Counted from the first letter of the stretch, positions 14,894 through 24,348 are shown. The stretch: DNA of 39,316 nucleotides from Gemmatimonadota bacterium (GCA_028287185.1 JAQBQD010000058.1:1-39316), one strand, 5' to 3'. The notes: a model not told the origin generated them from the sequence alone. Made by a program: numbers and translations.

Positions 14894-16282
14894 TCAGTGC
14901 TGCCCGCCGAAGTGGTACGAGAGCGTCGCGTTCAGCAGGTGCGCGTTCACGTGGTACACGCCGACGTTGGCGGCCGCGGGCGTCTGCGAGATCGACGTGC
15001 GCCCGCGCGTGCGGCCGCGGCGGTCCGCCTGGTGGATGTGCTGGTAGCCCAGATCCAGCGCCAGCGGTCCCATCTTGTATCCCAGGCCGGCCGAAAGGTA
15101 GTTGCGCTCGGCCTCGGGAAGCAGCGGCGACACCGAGGCGGCGCGCTCGGCGGCGGTGTTGAAGATGAACCCGCCGCGCAGGTTCAGCGCGTCCGTGGCG
15201 CTCCAGTCGGCGCCGAAGCGGTACGTGTTGGTGTTCTGGTAGTCCAGGATCAGCGTCGAGCTGGGGCCGCCCGACTTGAACGCGATCTGCGCGCTGTCGA
15301 ACGCCTGCCACCCGGTGAACTGGTAGTCGCCCACCAGCTTGAGCGACGGAACCGGGCGGAACGCCAGGCCCACCACGAACTGCTTGGGAAGCGTGAGCGA
15401 GGTGCTGAGGGCCTGGTTGGTCAGCGCGCCGCCGGCGGCGAACTGCCCGGCCACGAGCGCGTCGATGGGCGTGCCGGCCGGGGCCCCGAGCGGGTTGCCC
15501 GCGGGGAGCACCAGGCCCGTGGAGATCTGCGTGAAGACGGCGTCGCCGCTCAGGTCCACCTTGGCCTCGTGCATGTAGCGCACGCCCAGGTCGGCCCTGT
15601 CGGTCAGCTTGATGATGGCGCTGGCGTTGAACGTCACCGCGTTGCCCGTGCCCTTCAGGCGCGCGTCGGCGAAGTCGGTGCCCGAGGGGACGCCCAGGTT
15701 GCCGAAGGTGATCGGCTTGCCGGGCACGCCCACCGTCGCCAGGTCCGCGCGCTGGTTGATCTCCAGCGAGCCGCGCACGAAGTCCACGCCCACGCCCAGG
15801 GAGAGGTGGTCGCCCAGGCGGTACGCCAGGGTGGGCTGGATGTAGATGTTCTTGAGGTCGGTGTTGTAGCTGACGTAGCGGCCCTCGAAGCTGAGCGGCC
15901 ACTCCACGCCCAGCCCGTACGGCGCGAAGGCGCCGATGCCGACCGCGGCCCTCTTGCCCAGGCGCATCGAGGCGTAGCCGAACGGCACGGGCGTCGTCTT
16001 GGAGTCGCGCTCGATGCGGTCGCCGGTGATGTCGTAGGTGAAGCGGCCCGAGGTGGTGATGCCTGTGACGCCGGCGCTCGCCACGCTGCCCTGCATGGCC
16101 AGCGCGGCGGGCGAGAACAGCACCGCCGAGCCGTCCGCGCACGGCGACGCGACGCCGGCCTGACCCAGGCCGGTTGCGCAGGAGCCGTGGGTCATCACGC
16201 CGGAGCCCTGTGCCAGGGCCGGCGCGGCGGACACCACCGCTGCCGCGAACGCGGTACCGGCGATCACGAGACTTCGTCTCAT
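14894..16282 (-). CDS. OmpP1/FadL-family outer-membrane transporter
   Basis: A 462-residue protein with an Ala-rich cleavable signal (VIAGTAFAAAVVSAAPALAQ), an N-terminal hatch region typical of FadL (a Gly-rich stretch with GLGQAGVAS and VLFSPAALA) and a long series of amphipathic strands ending in LNATLSYHFGGQH. FadL proteins form 14-strand barrels that let long-chain fatty acids or other hydrophobic compounds diffuse through the outer membrane. AAGGAG precedes the ATG at 16282. The promoter at 16394-16422 gives a leader of about 105 nt containing a GC hairpin. The gene probably forms an operon with the SGNH hydrolase gene. Confidence 0.9.
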   Translation of the reverse strand: MRRSLVIAGTAFAAAVVSAAPALAQGSGVMTHGSCATGLGQAGVASPCADGSAVLFSPAALAMQGSVASAGVTGITTSGRFTYDITGDRIERDSKTTPVPFGYASMRLGKRAAVGIGAFAPYGLGVEWPLSFEGRYVSYNTDLKNIYIQPTLAYRLGDHLSLGVGVDFVRGSLEINQRADLATVGVPGKPITFGNLGVPSGTDFADARLKGTGNAVTFNASAIIKLTDRADLGVRYMHEAKVDLSGDAVFTQISTGLVLPAGNPLGAPAGTPIDALVAGQFAAGGALTNQALSTSLTLPKQFVVGLAFRPVPSLKLVGDYQFTGWQAFDSAQIAFKSGGPSSTLILDYQNTNTYRFGADWSATDALNLRGGFIFNTAAERAASVSPLLPEAERNYLSAGLGYKMGPLALDLGYQHIHQADRRGRTRGRTSISQTPAAANVGVYHVNAHLLNATLSYHFGGQH

Positions 16283-16393
16283 ACGACTCACTCCTTGGGA
16301 AGAAATGGGGTGGGGAAGCCCGGGCGGGACGCCCCGTGCCAACGGGGTGCCCGGAACGGCGAAAAGCTTTCGGGGGGACTTGATCGAGCACGC

Positions 16394-16422
16394 AGGATAC
16401 AGCACAATCGGCTTGCGGTCAA
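16394..16422 (-). promoter_or_regulatory. Sigma70-type promoter of the fadL-like/SGNH operon
   Basis: On the minus strand: TTGACC (16422-16417), 17-bp spacer, TATCCT (16399-16394). The predicted transcript start is near 16387, about 105 nt before the ATG at 16282. Confidence 0.65.
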
Positions 16423-16907
16423 GAAGATCGCCGGGTCGCGGGGCTTCCGCCCGATGAGCGGCGCTCACCCGTTTCGCCCCATCGGCTCCCATCCATCCCC
16501 ACACGCCATGTGTTTCCCCACGCGCGCGTCCCGTTCTCCACGCCGCCGCGCGACAAGATCGTTACGCGGACGCCCGCCCTCGGTCCTCTCGCTCGCACCT
16601 GCATTCATCGCGTGCGCGCGAGTTCGACCTTGCCCCTCGCGCCGAATCCGCGGCCATCGCACCAACATCGGCTGAGGCAGGCGGCAGACCATCGAGTCCA
16701 TGTCGTGATCGTCGAGGGAGGCGGCCCGCACCGGAAGAGGACGGCGGGCCAACGTGTTGGCAGGGAACAAGATCAGAGATCGTCGAGCCGGCTGCGATAC
16801 GTGCACGTGATGGACCGGGTCCGGAACCGTTCCTGCATGGTTTCCGTGTACCCGCGGTTGCCTCCGGGAACGGCTGCGGTGCATCAAACAACTGGACGGT
16901 GTGGACG
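16423..16907. other. Long divergent intergenic region, no gene recognised
   Basis: About 485 bp between the fadL-like promoter and the small gene at 16908. Frames across it read as Arg/Pro/Ser-rich noise. The only symmetric site noted is the 10-bp palindrome ACGTGCACGT (16799-16808). No convincing plus-strand promoter was seen. Confidence 0.5.
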
Positions 16908-17288
16908 ATGGCGACTCGACGAACCGAAGCGAAGGCGATGACGGCACGCGAGGTGGAGCGGGTGTTCGAGCGTGCGGCTGGGCGCAGGCGCCTGGTGCAG
17001 CTCACGGACGCCGCCGGGCACACGCGCGCTGTGCATCCGTACATGGTGTACGTGACGGCGGCGGGACGGCGGATGCTGCACTCGTACCAGGTGGAGGGAT
17101 ACAGCGAGCACGGCAATTCGAGCGGATGGAAGAACGTGCGGCCGTCGTCGTTCGTGGAGGCGCGCGAGCTGGATGAGGAGTTCGATGCCAGGCGGGACTA
17201 CAACCCGTTCCGGGAGAACCAGTTCGCCGTCGTGATCTACGCCGCGCCGACAGCGGATGGGCGGGTGCGGCGGCCGGACTCGCCCTGA
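16908..17288 (+). CDS. Small protein with a WYL-like sheet, function unknown
   Basis: A 126-residue protein without signal peptide. After a basic helix (REVERVFERAAGRRRL) comes a strand-rich part, HPYMVYVTAAGRRMLHSYQ, then VEGYSEHGNSSGWKNVRPSS and FVEARELDEEF. This resembles the core of WYL ligand-sensing domains, where a residue such as Tyr/His and a following Gly-rich turn contact nucleotide or nucleic-acid ligands. It has no helix-turn-helix, unlike most WYL regulators. The resemblance is by eye and modest. The start is uncertain: ATG at 16908 is used; GTG at 16899 and ATG at 16938 are in frame. Confidence 0.6.
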   Translation: MATRRTEAKAMTAREVERVFERAAGRRRLVQLTDAAGHTRAVHPYMVYVTAAGRRMLHSYQVEGYSEHGNSSGWKNVRPSSFVEARELDEEFDARRDYNPFRENQFAVVIYAAPTADGRVRRPDSP

Positions 17289-17477
17289 GCGCCAGCCGGC
17301 GCCGCGTGAGGTGAGGGAGGGACGAGGCGCGTCCAGGTCGCCTGGCCGTGGTCGCGGTACTGGCCCATCACGTGGATTTCGCGTCGATCTCTCAGTCCGC
17401 CGCGCTCCCCAACATCGCGGACAGGGCAAATCGCGCAGGTCCGGCCGCGCGCTGAACCCGATTCCCGATTCGTCGGA

Positions 17478-17518
17478 AGAGAAGGGCAGCCCCGGCTCGC
17501 CGTCGAAGCCGGGGCTGC
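17478..17518 (-). terminator. Terminator of the SCO-family gene
   Basis: GCAGCCCCGGCT (17486-17497) and AGCCGGGGCTGC (17507-17518), a perfect 12-bp stem with a 9-nt loop. Read leftward it is followed by CCTTCTCTTCC. It is located about 75 bp beyond the stop at 17595. The rest of 17289-17594 holds no gene. Confidence 0.65.
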
Positions 17519-17594
17519 TGCGTGGCCACATGCACGGCCCGCAGCACCGCCGTGGCCGCGGCGCAGTGGACGGCGGTGAAGGTGGCGAGCGGCG

Positions 17595-18245
17595 TCAAAT
17601 CCCGACCAGCGTACGCACGTCGCCGCCGATCTCGTCCCGCGTGGCGGAGTCGCCGATCAGCACGCGCAGGCGGCCCTGCCGGTCGATGCCGTACACGGCC
17701 GAGCTGTGCCCCATGCCGCCGTGCACGCCGTGGGGCATGGGAACCACGTACGCGCCGTACCCCGCCTTCGCCCGCTCGATGGAAGCGCTGTCGCCGGTGA
17801 GCGCCACAACCTGCGGCCCCATGCGGCGCGCGTACTCCGCGAGCACGGCCGGCGTGTCGCGCGCGGGATCGACGGTCACGAACAGGATGCGCGCCTCCTT
17901 GCCGTCCTTTCCCGCGGCGGCGAGCGCGGCGACCAGGCGCGACAGGGTGAGCGGGCATACGTCGGGGCAGTGGGTGTAGCCGAAGTACACGAACACGGGC
18001 CGGCCGCGGAAGTCGGCCAGCGATGCGGGGCGGCCGTCCACGCCGTGCAGCGCCAGCGCGGGCGCGGGCGCCGGGTCGTACGCGGTGCCGTGGAACGTCG
18101 GCACCGCGCGTGTCCTGAGCGCCGTCACGCCCAGCACCGCCAGCGCCGCTACGATGCCCGCGACCAGCACGACGCGCACGCGCCGCAGCCAGGTGACCGC
18201 CGCCGACCTCCGCTCCGCCGCCGAACCCGTCTCCGTCTCCGCCAT
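17595..18245 (-). CDS. SCO1/SenC-family copper chaperone
   Basis: A 216-residue membrane-anchored thioredoxin-fold protein: one N-terminal helix (about residues 25-45, VVLVAGIVAALAVLGVTAL) and a periplasmic domain. It carries the copper ligands Cys93 and Cys97 in FGYTHCPDVCPLTLS and His180 in GMGHSSAVYG. VTVDPARDTP and the final IGD segment are also typical. SCO proteins deliver copper to the CuA site of cytochrome oxidase or maintain its thiols. No oxidase genes adjoin it, but the cytochrome c pair at 11.7-12.6 kb shows aerobic respiration genes nearby. ATG at 18245. It is divergent from dapD. Confidence 0.92.
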   Translation of the reverse strand: MAETETGSAAERRSAAVTWLRRVRVVLVAGIVAALAVLGVTALRTRAVPTFHGTAYDPAPAPALALHGVDGRPASLADFRGRPVFVYFGYTHCPDVCPLTLSRLVAALAAAGKDGKEARILFVTVDPARDTPAVLAEYARRMGPQVVALTGDSASIERAKAGYGAYVVPMPHGVHGGMGHSSAVYGIDRQGRLRVLIGDSATRDEIGGDVRTLVGI

Positions 18246-18367
18246 CGGAATTCCCTCTCCGCCTCGTCCGAATCTTCCGAAACGCGCACCGGCGACCGGC
18301 CGCCGGGCGACGCCGGCAACCTAACAGCGCCGGGCCGCGGGTGCCATCGAACGGCCGGGCAGCGAGC

Positions 18368-18396
18368 TTGTGGGGGTGCGCGGCGGGGGCTAGGTT
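18368..18396 (+). promoter_or_regulatory. Possible promoter of dapD
   Basis: TTGTGG (18368-18373), 17-bp spacer, TAGGTT (18391-18396). The transcript would start near 18403, about 60 nt before the dapD ATG. Confidence 0.5.
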
Positions 18397-18465
18397 GGCG
18401 GCCTTGTGTGGGCCGCGTGGCGCGCGTGCGCGGAGTGACGGAACACCGGACCGAGCGAGGGGCGG

Positions 18466-19287
<822 letters not shown>

Positions 19288-19419
19288 GGGCGGAGTAGGA
19301 CGCGGACGGGGGCGAGGATCAGGACGCACGGATAGTCGAGGATCGAGGCGCGCGGATGGATGATGGGCGGAGCAACGACCTGTCCGCGCTGGGTGCCAGG
19401 AGTATTGGGGCGGGGAATG

Positions 19420-19450
19420 GTTCCAGGGGAATGAATTCCCCGGCTGGAAC
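19420..19450 (+). other. Hairpin between dapD and dapE
   Basis: GTTCCAGGGGAAT (19420-19432), a 2-nt turn, then ATTCCCCGGCTGGAAC (19435-19450): inner 7-bp and outer 7-bp stems with a 3-nt bulge. No T-run follows, so it looks more like an mRNA structure, a processing site or an operator than a terminator. The rest of 19288-19612 has no gene. The frame upstream of the dapE ATG is open back to 19508 but not protein-like. Confidence 0.45.
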
Positions 19451-19612
19451 TACGATCGCGCCTCCGAGCGTCCCCACCGGTCGCGCCGAGGGAGGATCAA
19501 CATATCCGTGTCCGGCTCATTGCGGGCGAACGTGTATGGGAGTCCGAGCGGCGCCCGTGAACGCGTGTCGCAAGAGCGAGTTGGCAAGTCACCGAATCGT
19601 GGAACCGCAGGC

Positions 19613-20737
19613 ATGATGTCATCGAACAAATCGCAGTCCGCCGACCCTACGGGATCCGACGACTCCGCTTCCATCGGCGATGAGCTCGCGCGGCTCACGC
19701 TGGCGCTGTGCAGGATGCCGAGCGAGACGGGGGCGGAGAAGGAGATCGCCGATTGGGTGCAGGCGCGGTGCGAGGCGGTGGCGGGCGCGGCGGGGGTGGG
19801 CCGCATCGGCAACTCGGTCGTGTGCGATCCGCTGCGGGACGCAGACACGGCCGGGCTGCCCATCGTCGCGCTCGTGGGGCACCTGGACACGGTGAAGTGC
19901 GCCGAGGGGCAGCCGTACGAGATCGCGGACGGGCGCGTGTACGGGTGCGGGTCCAGCGACATGAAGGCGGGCGTGGCGGTGATGCTGGCGCTGCTGGACC
20001 GCTGGCGCGAGCTGAAGGGTGCGCGGCCGGTGTGGATCTTCTACGACGGCGAGGAGGGGCCGGCCGAGGGCAACGGGCTGGAGCCGGTGCTGAACGCCGG
20101 CGTGCTCCCGCCGCTGGACTTCGCCTTTATCCTGGAGCCCACGGACCGCGCGCTGCAGCCGGGGTGCATGGGGCTGATCCACGCCACCGTCACCGTGCGC
20201 GGCACGCGGGCCCACAGCGCGCGGCCCTGGCAGGGGGACAACGCCATCTACCGCGCCATTCCACTCCTGCAGCGCCTGCGCGACTGGCCGCGGCGCGAGG
20301 TGCGCTTCGGCGACCTCACCTTCTGGGAGGTGATGGTGGTGACGCAGGCCGGCACCGACAACTCGCGCAACGTGGTGCCCGGCGCGCTGGCGCTGAACGT
20401 TAACTTCCGCTTCGCCCCCGGCAGCACGGCCCAGGCGGCGGAGGCCGAGCTGCGCGCCCTCGTGGGGGACGACGGGGACGTGGAGATCACGGACCGCGCA
20501 CCTTCCGGCAGCGTGCACGCCGACCATCCGCTGATCGCAGCGTGGCGCGAGCGCGAGGGGCTGGGCGTGCTGCCCAAGCAGGCGTGGACCGACGTCGCGC
20601 GCTTCACCACGCACGACATCGCGGCCGTCAACTTCGGCCCGGGCGAGACGGCGCAGTGCCACCAGGCGGGCGAGTGGTGCTCGGTGGGCTCGCTGGAGCA
20701 CTGCTACGGGGCGCTACGGCGCTTCTTCGCCGCGTGA
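19613..20737 (+). CDS. dapE: Succinyl-diaminopimelate desuccinylase (M20 family)
   Basis: Di-zinc hydrolase that removes succinate from N-succinyl-LL-diaminopimelate. M20 signature residues are all present: His90 and Asp92 (GHLDTV), Asp116 (GCGSSDMKAG), the catalytic base Glu147 with metal ligand Glu148 (DGEEG), an EPT segment, a dimerisation domain insert (GTRAHSARPWQGDNAI) and the final His in ETAQCHQAGEW. At 374 residues it resembles the Actinobacteria-type DapE. Tandem ATGs at 19613 and 19616. The stop overlaps the GTG of the aminotransferase gene by 4 nt. Confidence 0.9.
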   Translation: MMSSNKSQSADPTGSDDSASIGDELARLTLALCRMPSETGAEKEIADWVQARCEAVAGAAGVGRIGNSVVCDPLRDADTAGLPIVALVGHLDTVKCAEGQPYEIADGRVYGCGSSDMKAGVAVMLALLDRWRELKGARPVWIFYDGEEGPAEGNGLEPVLNAGVLPPLDFAFILEPTDRALQPGCMGLIHATVTVRGTRAHSARPWQGDNAIYRAIPLLQRLRDWPRREVRFGDLTFWEVMVVTQAGTDNSRNVVPGALALNVNFRFAPGSTAQAAEAELRALVGDDGDVEITDRAPSGSVHADHPLIAAWREREGLGVLPKQAWTDVARFTTHDIAAVNFGPGETAQCHQAGEWCSVGSLEHCYGALRRFFAA

Positions 20738-21876
20738 ACCCGCGCCTGGACGAGATCGCGCCCTCGCTCATCCGCGCCCTGCACGCGCGCAAGCGGCCGG
20801 GCGACGTGGACTTCAGCCTGGGCGAGCCCACCCTGCGCCCCGACCCGCGCCCCTTCGACGCCGCGACCGCGTGGGTGCGCGAGCACGGCTGCCCGTACAC
20901 GCCCAACGCCGGCTCCACGGACCTGCGCGGGCTGATCGCCGGGTACCATGCCTACCCCGGAATGGCGGACGCGGGGAACGTCTGCGTCACCGTCGGCTCC
21001 GAGGAGGCCATCTACCTCGCCATCAAGACGCTGCTCGATCCCGCGACGGACGAGGCTCTCGTCGTGGAGCCCGCGTACCTGGCGTACCCCAAGCTCTGCG
21101 CGCTGGAAGGCGTCCGCACCCGCTCCGTCGCGCTCGCCGCCGCCGAGGGCTTTCGCCCGAACGCTGCCGCCGTTCTGGGTGCGCTGCGGCCGGAGACGCG
21201 GATGGTCGTGCTCGCGAGCCCGTGCAACCCCACGGGCCGGGTGTGGCCGCAGGCGGAGCTTCGCGCGCTGGCGGACGGCCTCGCGGCGCGGCGCGGCCTG
21301 CCGATATGGGTGCTTTCGGACGAGGTGTACCGCGAGCTGTACTTCACGACCGCGCCGCCCGTGTCCATGGCGTCGCTGTATCCGCACACCGTGGTCGCCG
21401 GCTCCGTATCCAAGAGCAACGCGCTCACGGGCCTGCGCCTGGGATGGCTCTTGGGCCCCGCCGAGGTGGTCGCGCAGGCCGTGAAGGTGCACGCGCTGGT
21501 CAACACCGCCGCCAGCACCTTTGCCGACCGCGTCGCCGTCGAGCTGTTCCGCGATCCCGCGTCGCTGGCCGCGCACCGGCCGCTGTACGCGGAGCGCCGC
21601 GGCGTGCTGCTGGGTCTGCTGACGCGGCACGATGTTCCGCACGTGGAGCCGGAGGGCGCCTTCTACTGCATGGTCTGCCTGCCCGACGCGCTCTCCGGAA
21701 ATTCGCTTGCGGCGGCGGAACGGCTGCTGGAGGAGAAGCGCGTCATCGCCGTGCCCGGCACCGCATTCGGCCCGAGCGGTGAAGGCTGGCTGCGCCTCTC
21801 CTGGGTCGCCGCCGCCGACGACCTGGAGCGTGGGATCGCACGTATCGCCGAGTTCTTCGCGGAATCCGGCGGCTGA
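20734..21876 (+). CDS. dapC: PLP-dependent aminotransferase, probably N-succinyl-DAP aminotransferase (DapC)
   Basis: A 380-residue fold-type I aminotransferase (AAT class I/II). Landmarks: YTPNAGSTDLRGLIAGYH, SEEAIYLAIKTL, SPCNPTGRVW (substrate/PLP Asn), LSDEVYRELYF (Asp and Tyr to the PLP ring), the Schiff-base Lys227 in GSVSKSNALTGLRLGW, and a C-terminal WLRLSW Arg for the alpha-carboxylate. Family alone does not fix the substrate, but the GTG start overlapping the dapE stop places it between DapD and DapE in the pathway. There N-succinyl-2-amino-6-ketopimelate must be transaminated with glutamate. The gene symbol rests on context. A strong terminator follows 17 bp after the stop. Confidence 0.82.
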   Translation: MNPRLDEIAPSLIRALHARKRPGDVDFSLGEPTLRPDPRPFDAATAWVREHGCPYTPNAGSTDLRGLIAGYHAYPGMADAGNVCVTVGSEEAIYLAIKTLLDPATDEALVVEPAYLAYPKLCALEGVRTRSVALAAAEGFRPNAAAVLGALRPETRMVVLASPCNPTGRVWPQAELRALADGLAARRGLPIWVLSDEVYRELYFTTAPPVSMASLYPHTVVAGSVSKSNALTGLRLGWLLGPAEVVAQAVKVHALVNTAASTFADRVAVELFRDPASLAAHRPLYAERRGVLLGLLTRHDVPHVEPEGAFYCMVCLPDALSGNSLAAAERLLEEKRVIAVPGTAFGPSGEGWLRLSWVAAADDLERGIARIAEFFAESGG

Positions 21877-21893
21877 TCGGTCGGTCGATGGAT

Positions 21894-21935
21894 GCAAAAA
21901 GGGCCCGCATCCTCAGCGATGCGGGCCCTTTTTGC
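21894..21935. terminator. Strong bidirectional intrinsic terminator
   Basis: GCAAAAAGGGCCCGCAT (21894-21910) and ATGCGGGCCCTTTTTGC (21919-21935), a perfect 17-bp stem with an 8-nt loop. It has A5 on the left and T5 on the right, so it works in both directions: for the dap genes (plus) and for the convergent minus-strand gene ending at 22058. Confidence 0.92.
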
Positions 21936-22057
21936 GGCTTCCGCCGATCCACTCCGATCCCGTTGATCGGAGAGTGTGCCGGACCTCGATCGATGCGCGC
22001 GCCGACATCGACGGCGATGCGGATCAATCGAAATCCAACGCTCGTCCCAACGTTGAC

Positions 22058-23494
22058 CTACGGCTTTCGCAGCGCCGAAGTCGGCGCCTGGGCCGGCCTC
22101 CGTGGAGGTGCCGCGCTGGGATGCGCGGAGTCCGTCGCCGGCCCCGTCGCCTTCGCCGGAGACTCTCGGTGGCGGATCATCAGGCTCAGGCGGTTGCGCG
22201 GCACGGGCCACCGCGGGGGCTTCCACCCGCCGCGCTCCAGTGCGGACGGCGCTCCGGAGGCCGGGCGCAGCGCGGGAAGGTAGATGTCGTAGCGGGAGCC
22301 GGGGTTCCACAGGATCCAGCTCTTGAGGCCGGCGTCGTACGTGGCCTGGATCTGCTGGCGCAGCTGGACGGGCCCGTAGGTGAAGTCGTCGAGCCAGGGC
22401 GCGCTGAACGCCTGCAGCCAGGGGATCACCTCGCCCGTGCGCCTGCCGCTCTCGCGTACCCAGCGCGTACGCACGGCCGCGTCCTCCATCGCCAGCCGTA
22501 CGAACTCGAACGGGTGCTGGTTGGGCTGCTGGAAGCCGTACATCCCCGCGAAGTAGTGCGAGGGATACACCATGGGCTGCACGGCGTCGGCCACGGAGAC
22601 GATCTTCTCCCAGTTCTGCCCGATGCCCACGTCGCCTTCCAGGTGCGTCGACAGCCCGAAGACGTCGGCGGTGATGGGCGCGCCGTACGGGGCGAGCTGC
22701 TGCTTGGAGTAGGCGATGAAGTCGTGGATGTTGTCCGCCTTCGTCGTCGCGCCTGCGCCTGGGAACGCCATGGTTCGCTGCAGGGCGGGCACCACGTCGG
22801 GGAAGCGCACGTAATCCCACTGCACCTCCTGGAACCCCATCTCCAGCGCCTCCCTTGCGATGGCGACATTGTAGTTCCAGACGCGGCGGTCGTAGGGGTT
22901 CACCCACGGCTTGCCTTTCTGGTCCTTCCACACGCCCCCGTTCACGTGCCGGATGGCCATCTCGGGACGCCTCTCGGCCAGCATGCGGTCCTTGAAGACG
23001 ACGATTCGGGCGATCGGATAGACGTGGTGGGCGCGGAGCGTGTCCAGCAGCGCCGGGAACCACCTGGACGCGGGACGCTGGTCGGCGCCGATCTCCTTCG
23101 CCAGCGGGATCTCCGTCCGCGCGTACGACAGGTACGTGTCCGACTCCTTCACGTCCACCACGAAGGCGTTGACCTCGGTGGAGTCGGCGATGCGGAGCAG
23201 CTCGGCCATGCGCGCGTGCGAGCCTGCCGCCCAGCCGTTCACGTAGAGCGCCCGCAGCGAGTCCGGCCGTGGCGTCCGCGGCGGCCCCGGCTTCCGCGCG
23301 GAGTCGGACGGTGCGCCGGGTGCCGCGGCGGACGCGGCGTCCTTGCGTCGCGCGGCGTCGGGCCGTCCGCTGCACGCGGCGAGGGCGCAGGCGAGGAGCG
23401 CGGCGCGGGGAAGCGTTCGGAAGCCGGCGCGGAGAGCGGTCACGGGCGAAGGGGGTGCGGGAAGACGGGAAGGGCGGCGCGGGCGCGCGTGCAT
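22058..23494 (-). CDS. Exported lipoprotein, DUF4015-like putative glycoside hydrolase
   Basis: Up to 478 residues with a lipoprotein signal (TLPRAALLACALAACSG). The body has the pattern of the DUF4015 putative glycosidases, a TIM-barrel family: VNAFVVDVKE (strand 1), YPIARIVVFKD (strand 2), WNYNVAIAREALEMGFQEVQ then WDYVRFPD (strand with likely catalytic Asp), ITADVFGL, and VQPMVYPSHY. The substrate is unknown; envelope or capsule polysaccharide is a guess. The C-terminal 60 residues are Pro/Ala/Arg-rich and low complexity. The start is unsure: the ATG at 23494 lies 11 nt past the T-run of the upstream terminator and has no ribosome site, while an in-frame GTG at 23443 gives a shorter signal. 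Confidence 0.75.
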   Translation of the reverse strand: MHARPRRPSRLPAPPSPVTALRAGFRTLPRAALLACALAACSGRPDAARRKDAASAAAPGAPSDSARKPGPPRTPRPDSLRALYVNGWAAGSHARMAELLRIADSTEVNAFVVDVKESDTYLSYARTEIPLAKEIGADQRPASRWFPALLDTLRAHHVYPIARIVVFKDRMLAERRPEMAIRHVNGGVWKDQKGKPWVNPYDRRVWNYNVAIAREALEMGFQEVQWDYVRFPDVVPALQRTMAFPGAGATTKADNIHDFIAYSKQQLAPYGAPITADVFGLSTHLEGDVGIGQNWEKIVSVADAVQPMVYPSHYFAGMYGFQQPNQHPFEFVRLAMEDAAVRTRWVRESGRRTGEVIPWLQAFSAPWLDDFTYGPVQLRQQIQATYDAGLKSWILWNPGSRYDIYLPALRPASGAPSALERGGWKPPRWPVPRNRLSLMIRHRESPAKATGPATDSAHPSAAPPRRPAQAPTSALRKP

Positions 23495-23505
23495 GGCCCG
23501 AAACG

Positions 23506-23540
23506 AAAAAGCCGGGCCCGGACGTGAGTCCAGGCCCGGC
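23506..23540 (-). terminator. Intrinsic terminator of the 23563-23814 gene
   Basis: Read leftward: GCCGGGCC (23540-23533) and GGCCCGGC (23518-23511), with a small inner GAC/GTC stem in the loop, then TTTTTCGTTTC. Classic Rho-independent form, 22 bp past the stop. Confidence 0.88.
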
Positions 23541-23562
23541 GGAAGAGCAGGCTCCGAAGAGC

Positions 23563-23814
23563 TTACATCTTCTTGGTGGTGTCCGTGTGGGTCGAGTCGG
23601 TCGTGGTCGTCGTGCCGGCGGCGGCGGCGCTGTCCGTGGTCGGCGCAGCGGTCGGGGCGGCGGCGGCCGAGTCGGTCGTCGGCGCGGCGGTCGTCGTCGT
23701 CGTGGTGCTCGACGTCGAATCCGTCACGGTGGCGTCGCCGGCGTTGTCCTTCTTGGCGCAGGCGGCGGTGCTGGCGAGCGCGGCGATGGCGACGAGCGCG
23801 AAGATCTTCTTCAT
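23563..23814 (-). CDS. Small Thr/Ala/Asp-rich lipoprotein (copy A)
   Basis: An 83-residue lipoprotein: signal MKKIFALVAIAALASTAAC, then KKDNAG and a tail built almost only from Thr, Ser, Ala, Asp and Pro (PTTDSAAAA repeated), ending HTDTTKKM. It is a paralogue of the gene just upstream, sharing signal design, the CKKDNAG or CAKKDNAG start of the mature protein and the TTKKM end. The mature chain is disordered and acidic. The function is unknown; it may be an abundant envelope filler or periplasmic spacer. It has its own terminator on both sides. Confidence 0.75.
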   Translation of the reverse strand: MKKIFALVAIAALASTAACAKKDNAGDATVTDSTSSTTTTTTAAPTTDSAAAAPTAAPTTDSAAAAGTTTTTDSTHTDTTKKM

Positions 23815-23848
23815 GGTTCTCTCCGAACGTGGGTGGGGCTCCGAAAAT

Positions 23849-23910
23849 GGGAGCCCGGCAGCGGTGCCGGGCTCCCGGTCATGCGGATGCGGCGGCGGGG
23901 CCGCCGCATC
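23849..23910 (-). terminator. Double hairpin terminator between the twin lipoprotein genes
   Basis: First hairpin encountered by leftward transcription: GATGCGGCGGC/GCCGCCGCATC (23886-23896, 23900-23910; 11-bp stem, 3-nt loop). Then GGGAGCCCGGC/GCCGGGCTCCC (23849-23859, 23866-23876; 11-bp stem, 6-nt loop) followed by ATTTTCGG. It starts 3 bp after the stop of copy B. Confidence 0.75.
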
Positions 23911-23913
23911 GCA

Positions 23914-24156
23914 TTACATCTTCTTGGTGGTGTCGTGCTTGGTGGTGTCGGTCATGGCACCGTGGTTGGTGCTGTCGACCTTCGACGTGTCCACCGACGT
24001 GGTGGTGGTGGTGACCACGGCCTGCGTGTCGGGCTGCGTCACGACCTGCGTGGTGGTGTCCGACGTGGAGCTCTCGCCGCCGGCGTTGTCCTTCTTGCAG
24101 GCGCCGAGCGAGACGAGGGCCGCGACCGCGAGGGTCGAGAAGAGACGGGTCTTCAT
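23914..24156 (-). CDS. Small Thr/Ser/Asp-rich lipoprotein (copy B)
   Basis: An 80-residue lipoprotein with signal MKTRLFSTLAVAALVSLGAC, mature start CKKDNAGGESS and a tail rich in Thr, Val, Asp and Gln (VTQPDTQAVVTTTTTSVD), ending KHDTTKKM. GGAGG lies 7 nt before the ATG at 24156. The last 20 bp are nearly the same as in copy A, so the pair arose by tandem duplication and the middle has diverged. Function unknown. Confidence 0.75.
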   Translation of the reverse strand: MKTRLFSTLAVAALVSLGACKKDNAGGESSTSDTTTQVVTQPDTQAVVTTTTTSVDTSKVDSTNHGAMTDTTKHDTTKKM

Positions 24157-24348
24157 GGGAAGCCTCCAGTACCTTGGAGTGAAACCGGGCGAAGTTGCCC
24201 GATCCTTCACGACCGGCGTGCGCCGGTTCGTGCCTTGCCCTGGGGCAACCGCCGTGCCCGGCGGCCCGCGTGGCGCGAAATCGGCTCCCTGCTTAGATTT
24301 TCGCATGTTCGGCCCCCGTCCGGAGCCCGCGTTCGGAGCGTTCGCGGC

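Noticed and set aside
16799..16808. ACGTGCACGT palindrome as an operator
   Set aside because: Short, alternating purine/pyrimidine sequence that is frequent by chance in such DNA, with no promoter around it.
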